Below are positions 61,974 to 64,000 of a stretch of DNA of 64,000 nt, piece by piece. A program made the position numbers and the translations under genes. How positions within the stretch are numbered: the stretch's first letter is position 1; the number at the start of each line of letters is the position of its first letter. The notes beneath the pieces were generated by a model. That model saw nothing but the letters and a program-made list of their open reading frames with translations, did not search any database and had not been told where the DNA came from. Origin of the DNA: CALDTK01 sp045110575 (lineage in GTDB: Bacteria > Bacteroidota > Bacteroidia > Chitinophagales > Saprospiraceae); contig JBGCGF010000033.1 of assembly GCA_045110575.1 (NCBI GenBank), positions 6,646-70,645 of the forward strand, read 5' to 3'.

Positions 61974-63407
61974 CTACCGTACAAATACCGCCTTCTTCCT
62001 TCCATCACTCAACTGTACCCACAACACTTGTAGTGGGGTAGCACTGCTTGGTGTAGTAAGTGAAATACGTTGCTGACCTCCACCAATTTCATATGTCTGG
62101 AGGATACGTCCATCTAAATCAACAAGACTTATAGATTGAATTGAGCTAGGTGCTTCAACCGTTAGGCTTTCGCCAAAACGAGTAACGTTCAATTCGAAAT
62201 CATTTACCTCTTTAGTACTCACTACTATTTCTCTTAAGTCGCGATTGTAACGAGGGAGAATGTAGTATCCATCAAAGAAAGGATCCTCGGTATCAAATTG
62301 ACGGACGACACCGGAGATGTCAAAACCAAATTCACCGAAGGTGTTTACGCCCATCATAAAAACAGGCATTCCGATAGCGATTTGCGCGATTATCGTGTCA
62401 CCTAAAGGTGTCTTAAATGGAAAGTCATACGTAGCAGTTGGATTGGCTTGCCATAGATTTGGGTCAACTGGTTGTAAGTCTTCCATTCTAACAAATCTGC
62501 CTTCTAGAGATTCATCAAGTCGGTCAACTAAAATCTCATCAGCTATTTGACTTCCACTCGAAAGCACTTCAATTTCTACTGCCTCGATGAAGGTAATTCC
62601 CACGACTTGACTGACTGCTCCACGAACGATGATGCGTTGTCCTTCTGTAGCATCATAGTTAAGCGAATCGGAAAAGTTGAGTACTGCGACACCTGCTGTT
62701 CCGTCATTGTTCAAAATATTGAAGTTGGACATATCAAGCTCACTGTCTGGACCGTAAACGAATCCTTCAACTTCTACAAGTATTCCAATGCTGTCAGGAA
62801 TGCCAGAGGTCGCATCTACTCCACGGAGGCTTGCCAGATCTCGAGGCAGGTACTGCGGAGAAGCAATCGTTTCATCAATTGATATGCTCGTTTCGTTTGG
62901 TGTATCTCCATATGCTAGTCCATCACCATTCACGGCGTTGATGACCGCATAGATGCTCACTTCTCCTGTTCCGGCAACGGGAGCTGTCCAGTCAAAAGTA
63001 AGGCTGTTTCCTTCAAGTCGCTGCAAATGATCTATATATTCTCTTCCTCTAAGTACACGGACACGGGTATCAGTTGGTGGAACACCGATTGTACCAGCCT
63101 GAGAATTATTATCGTCAAGAATTACAGCCTGTATACCAAAACCACTCGCTGCCACTGTTGTGGAATAGGAAAGTTCGACGGAGTATTGCTGCTCAGCGAT
63201 GTAGCTCGTTTGGAATACTCCGTTAACATCTTTAAGCTGAATGCTTGCTTCTGTTCCTAGGCTATTTCCAGTGTGGCAGTTACGACACGCGCTGGTTGCG
63301 AGCGGTGACCCCGTTCCATCGAAGCCATCGGTTACACCTCTGCTGGTTGAAAAATTAAGAGCTAGAATAACTGAAAGGAAAAAAGCTGAGAATAATATTA
63401 TACGCAT
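61974..63407 (-). CDS. Secreted choice-of-anchor V-like protein with a CxxCH motif and T9SS tail
   Basis: 477 residues, signal peptide about 1-22. Near the N-terminus, SACRNCHTGNSLG has a CxxCH that could bind haem or be a structural Cys pair; the following beta domain (about 50-185) matches choice-of-anchor V/reelin-like regions found in other Bacteroidota secreted proteins. An OB-fold-like domain follows (about 200-290; VEGFVYGPDSELDMSNF). The C-terminal about 75 residues are a T9SS-type tail ending KKAVFVR. Haem attachment is uncertain. It carries an exact 14-mer (62166) read as RFGES. Confidence 0.82.
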   Translation of the reverse strand: MRIILFSAFFLSVILALNFSTSRGVTDGFDGTGSPLATSACRNCHTGNSLGTEASIQLKDVNGVFQTSYIAEQQYSVELSYSTTVAASGFGIQAVILDDNNSQAGTIGVPPTDTRVRVLRGREYIDHLQRLEGNSLTFDWTAPVAGTGEVSIYAVINAVNGDGLAYGDTPNETSISIDETIASPQYLPRDLASLRGVDATSGIPDSIGILVEVEGFVYGPDSELDMSNFNILNNDGTAGVAVLNFSDSLNYDATEGQRIIVRGAVSQVVGITFIEAVEIEVLSSGSQIADEILVDRLDESLEGRFVRMEDLQPVDPNLWQANPTATYDFPFKTPLGDTIIAQIAIGMPVFMMGVNTFGEFGFDISGVVRQFDTEDPFFDGYYILPRYNRDLREIVVSTKEVNDFELNVTRFGESLTVEAPSSIQSISLVDLDGRILQTYEIGGGQQRISLTTPSSATPLQVLWVQLSDGRKKAVFVR

Positions 63408-63606
63408 GAGGGAGCTTTATAGTGGCCCTCAAAGTAATCGCCCTTTCCAAGGTGATCTGTCGCTTATAGTACGAGGGGGGGATTTTGTTTACGACTTAAC
63501 AGGAGTCAACCTTATGCAGCAGACGTTGCGAGATGACCATATGGATATGGTAGTTGTTCGAACCCTAGCGTTTCTCGCTGACCAGCATTAAACCCACCAT
63601 TAAGCG

Positions 63607-64000
63607 CTATTCCATCTTCAAAACCTTAGCAACCATAGGACGCTGCAGCGGTGGAGCGACCACTAAGTTGTACTGTCCAACAGGCAAGTCGTTAAGCTCA
63701 AGTTCAATACTGGCACCTGTATGTTTAACCTGTTCAGACCAAGCTAACTTACCATCAATTCCATAGAGCAGTACAGTGAAAATACTCCCCATGCGTTGGT
63801 CCCAAGGAATACTGAGATGATTTTGAAAAGGATTAGGGTATGCACCTTTTAACTCGAGAACTTCAGTAGAGGAAGAGACAATCGGAGGGTGCCAAGTTGG
63901 ATGGATTTCTTGAATGAAAAATCCATATTCTGCATAGATGCCAGGTTTGTAGGAGCGACCAGAGTAATGAATAGGAGCCCCATTGAAAACGAATATCGCA
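63607..64000 (-). CDS. T9SS-exported protein, C-terminal part only (runs off window)
   Basis: The minus-strand frame is open from the last base to TAG at 63607-63609, giving 131 residues. It ends in a classic type A sorting domain beginning GAYPNPFQNHLSI and finishing MVAKVLKME. The ATG at 63792 is inside this domain and is not the start. The rest of the protein lies beyond the window, so its function cannot be named. Confidence 0.85.
   Translation of the reverse strand, partial: AIFVFNGAPIHYSGRSYKPGIYAEYGFFIQEIHPTWHPPIVSSSTEVLELKGAYPNPFQNHLSIPWDQRMGSIFTVLLYGIDGKLAWSEQVKHTGASIELELNDLPVGQYNLVVAPPLQRPMVAKVLKME

Overview
The window looks like chromosomal DNA from a marine member of the Bacteroidota, most likely near Lewinella/Saprospira (inference). 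The evidence is family-level: many secreted proteins end in type IX secretion (T9SS) sorting domains, there is an outer-membrane TonB-type barrel receptor with a carboxypeptidase-regulatory N-terminus, a bacillithiol enzyme (BshA), a LytS/LytTR two-component pair, perfect TAnnTTTG promoter boxes upstream of two genes, and a polyunsaturated-fatty-acid (PUFA) synthase cluster. No rRNA, tRNA or CRISPR array was found.

Layout. 1-3.5 kb: three overlapping or abutting secreted proteins. 3.7-7.7 kb: an AT-rich island with a candidate polymorphic nuclease toxin, its candidate immunity gene, and a lipoprotein gene cut cleanly by an IS982-family element. 8-10 kb: an ELWxxDGT-repeat T9SS protein with a strong terminator. 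10.6-13.2 kb: dnaB carrying a 342-residue intein in its Walker A motif. 13.5-21.1 kb: metabolic genes (aldehyde dehydrogenase, FCD-type regulator, PLP sulfur enzyme, RDD protein, family 3 glycosidase lipoprotein, bshA). 21.4-26.8 kb: a secreted metalloprotease whose signal peptide is split by a pentanucleotide repeat, a lipoprotein, an S37 peptidase, a START protein and a barrel protein. 26.9-29.9 kb: TesB thioesterase, GNAT, dihaem cytochrome lipoprotein. 29.9-47 kb: the PUFA locus, with TetR, PfaA (KS-AT-4xACP), a KR-DH protein, a KS-CLF-AT-DH-DH protein and PfaD on the minus strand, and the phosphopantetheinyl transferase divergent. 47-64 kb: secreted DUF4832-type protein, AhpD-like/AraC pair, SSS transporter with a 51-residue companion, four-helix-bundle gene bracketed by hairpin arrays, membrane hydrolase, cysteine-rich repeat protein, TonB receptor, LytS/LytTR, and two T9SS cargo genes.

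How they work together. The PUFA genes form one pathway: the PPTase charges four ACP domains, KS/AT/KR/DH domains elongate and process the chain, and PfaD reduces it. The divergent TetR gene is the obvious local regulator. The PfaA and KR-DH genes are joined by an open -1 frame across an A9 run, so they may be made partly as one protein.

Most unusual signals: (1) a 14-bp word, GTTTTGGCGAAAGC, occurs nine times exactly and ten more times with one mismatch, always inside genes, on both strands and in several reading frames; (2) a (TTCTG)3(TTCTC)2 repeat puts a protease signal peptide out of frame, and loss of one unit restores it; (3) the A9 slip site in PfaA; (4) arrays of hairpins with different but self-complementary stems around a four-helix-bundle gene; (5) a 20-bp-spaced direct repeat that holds the toxin domain in frame.
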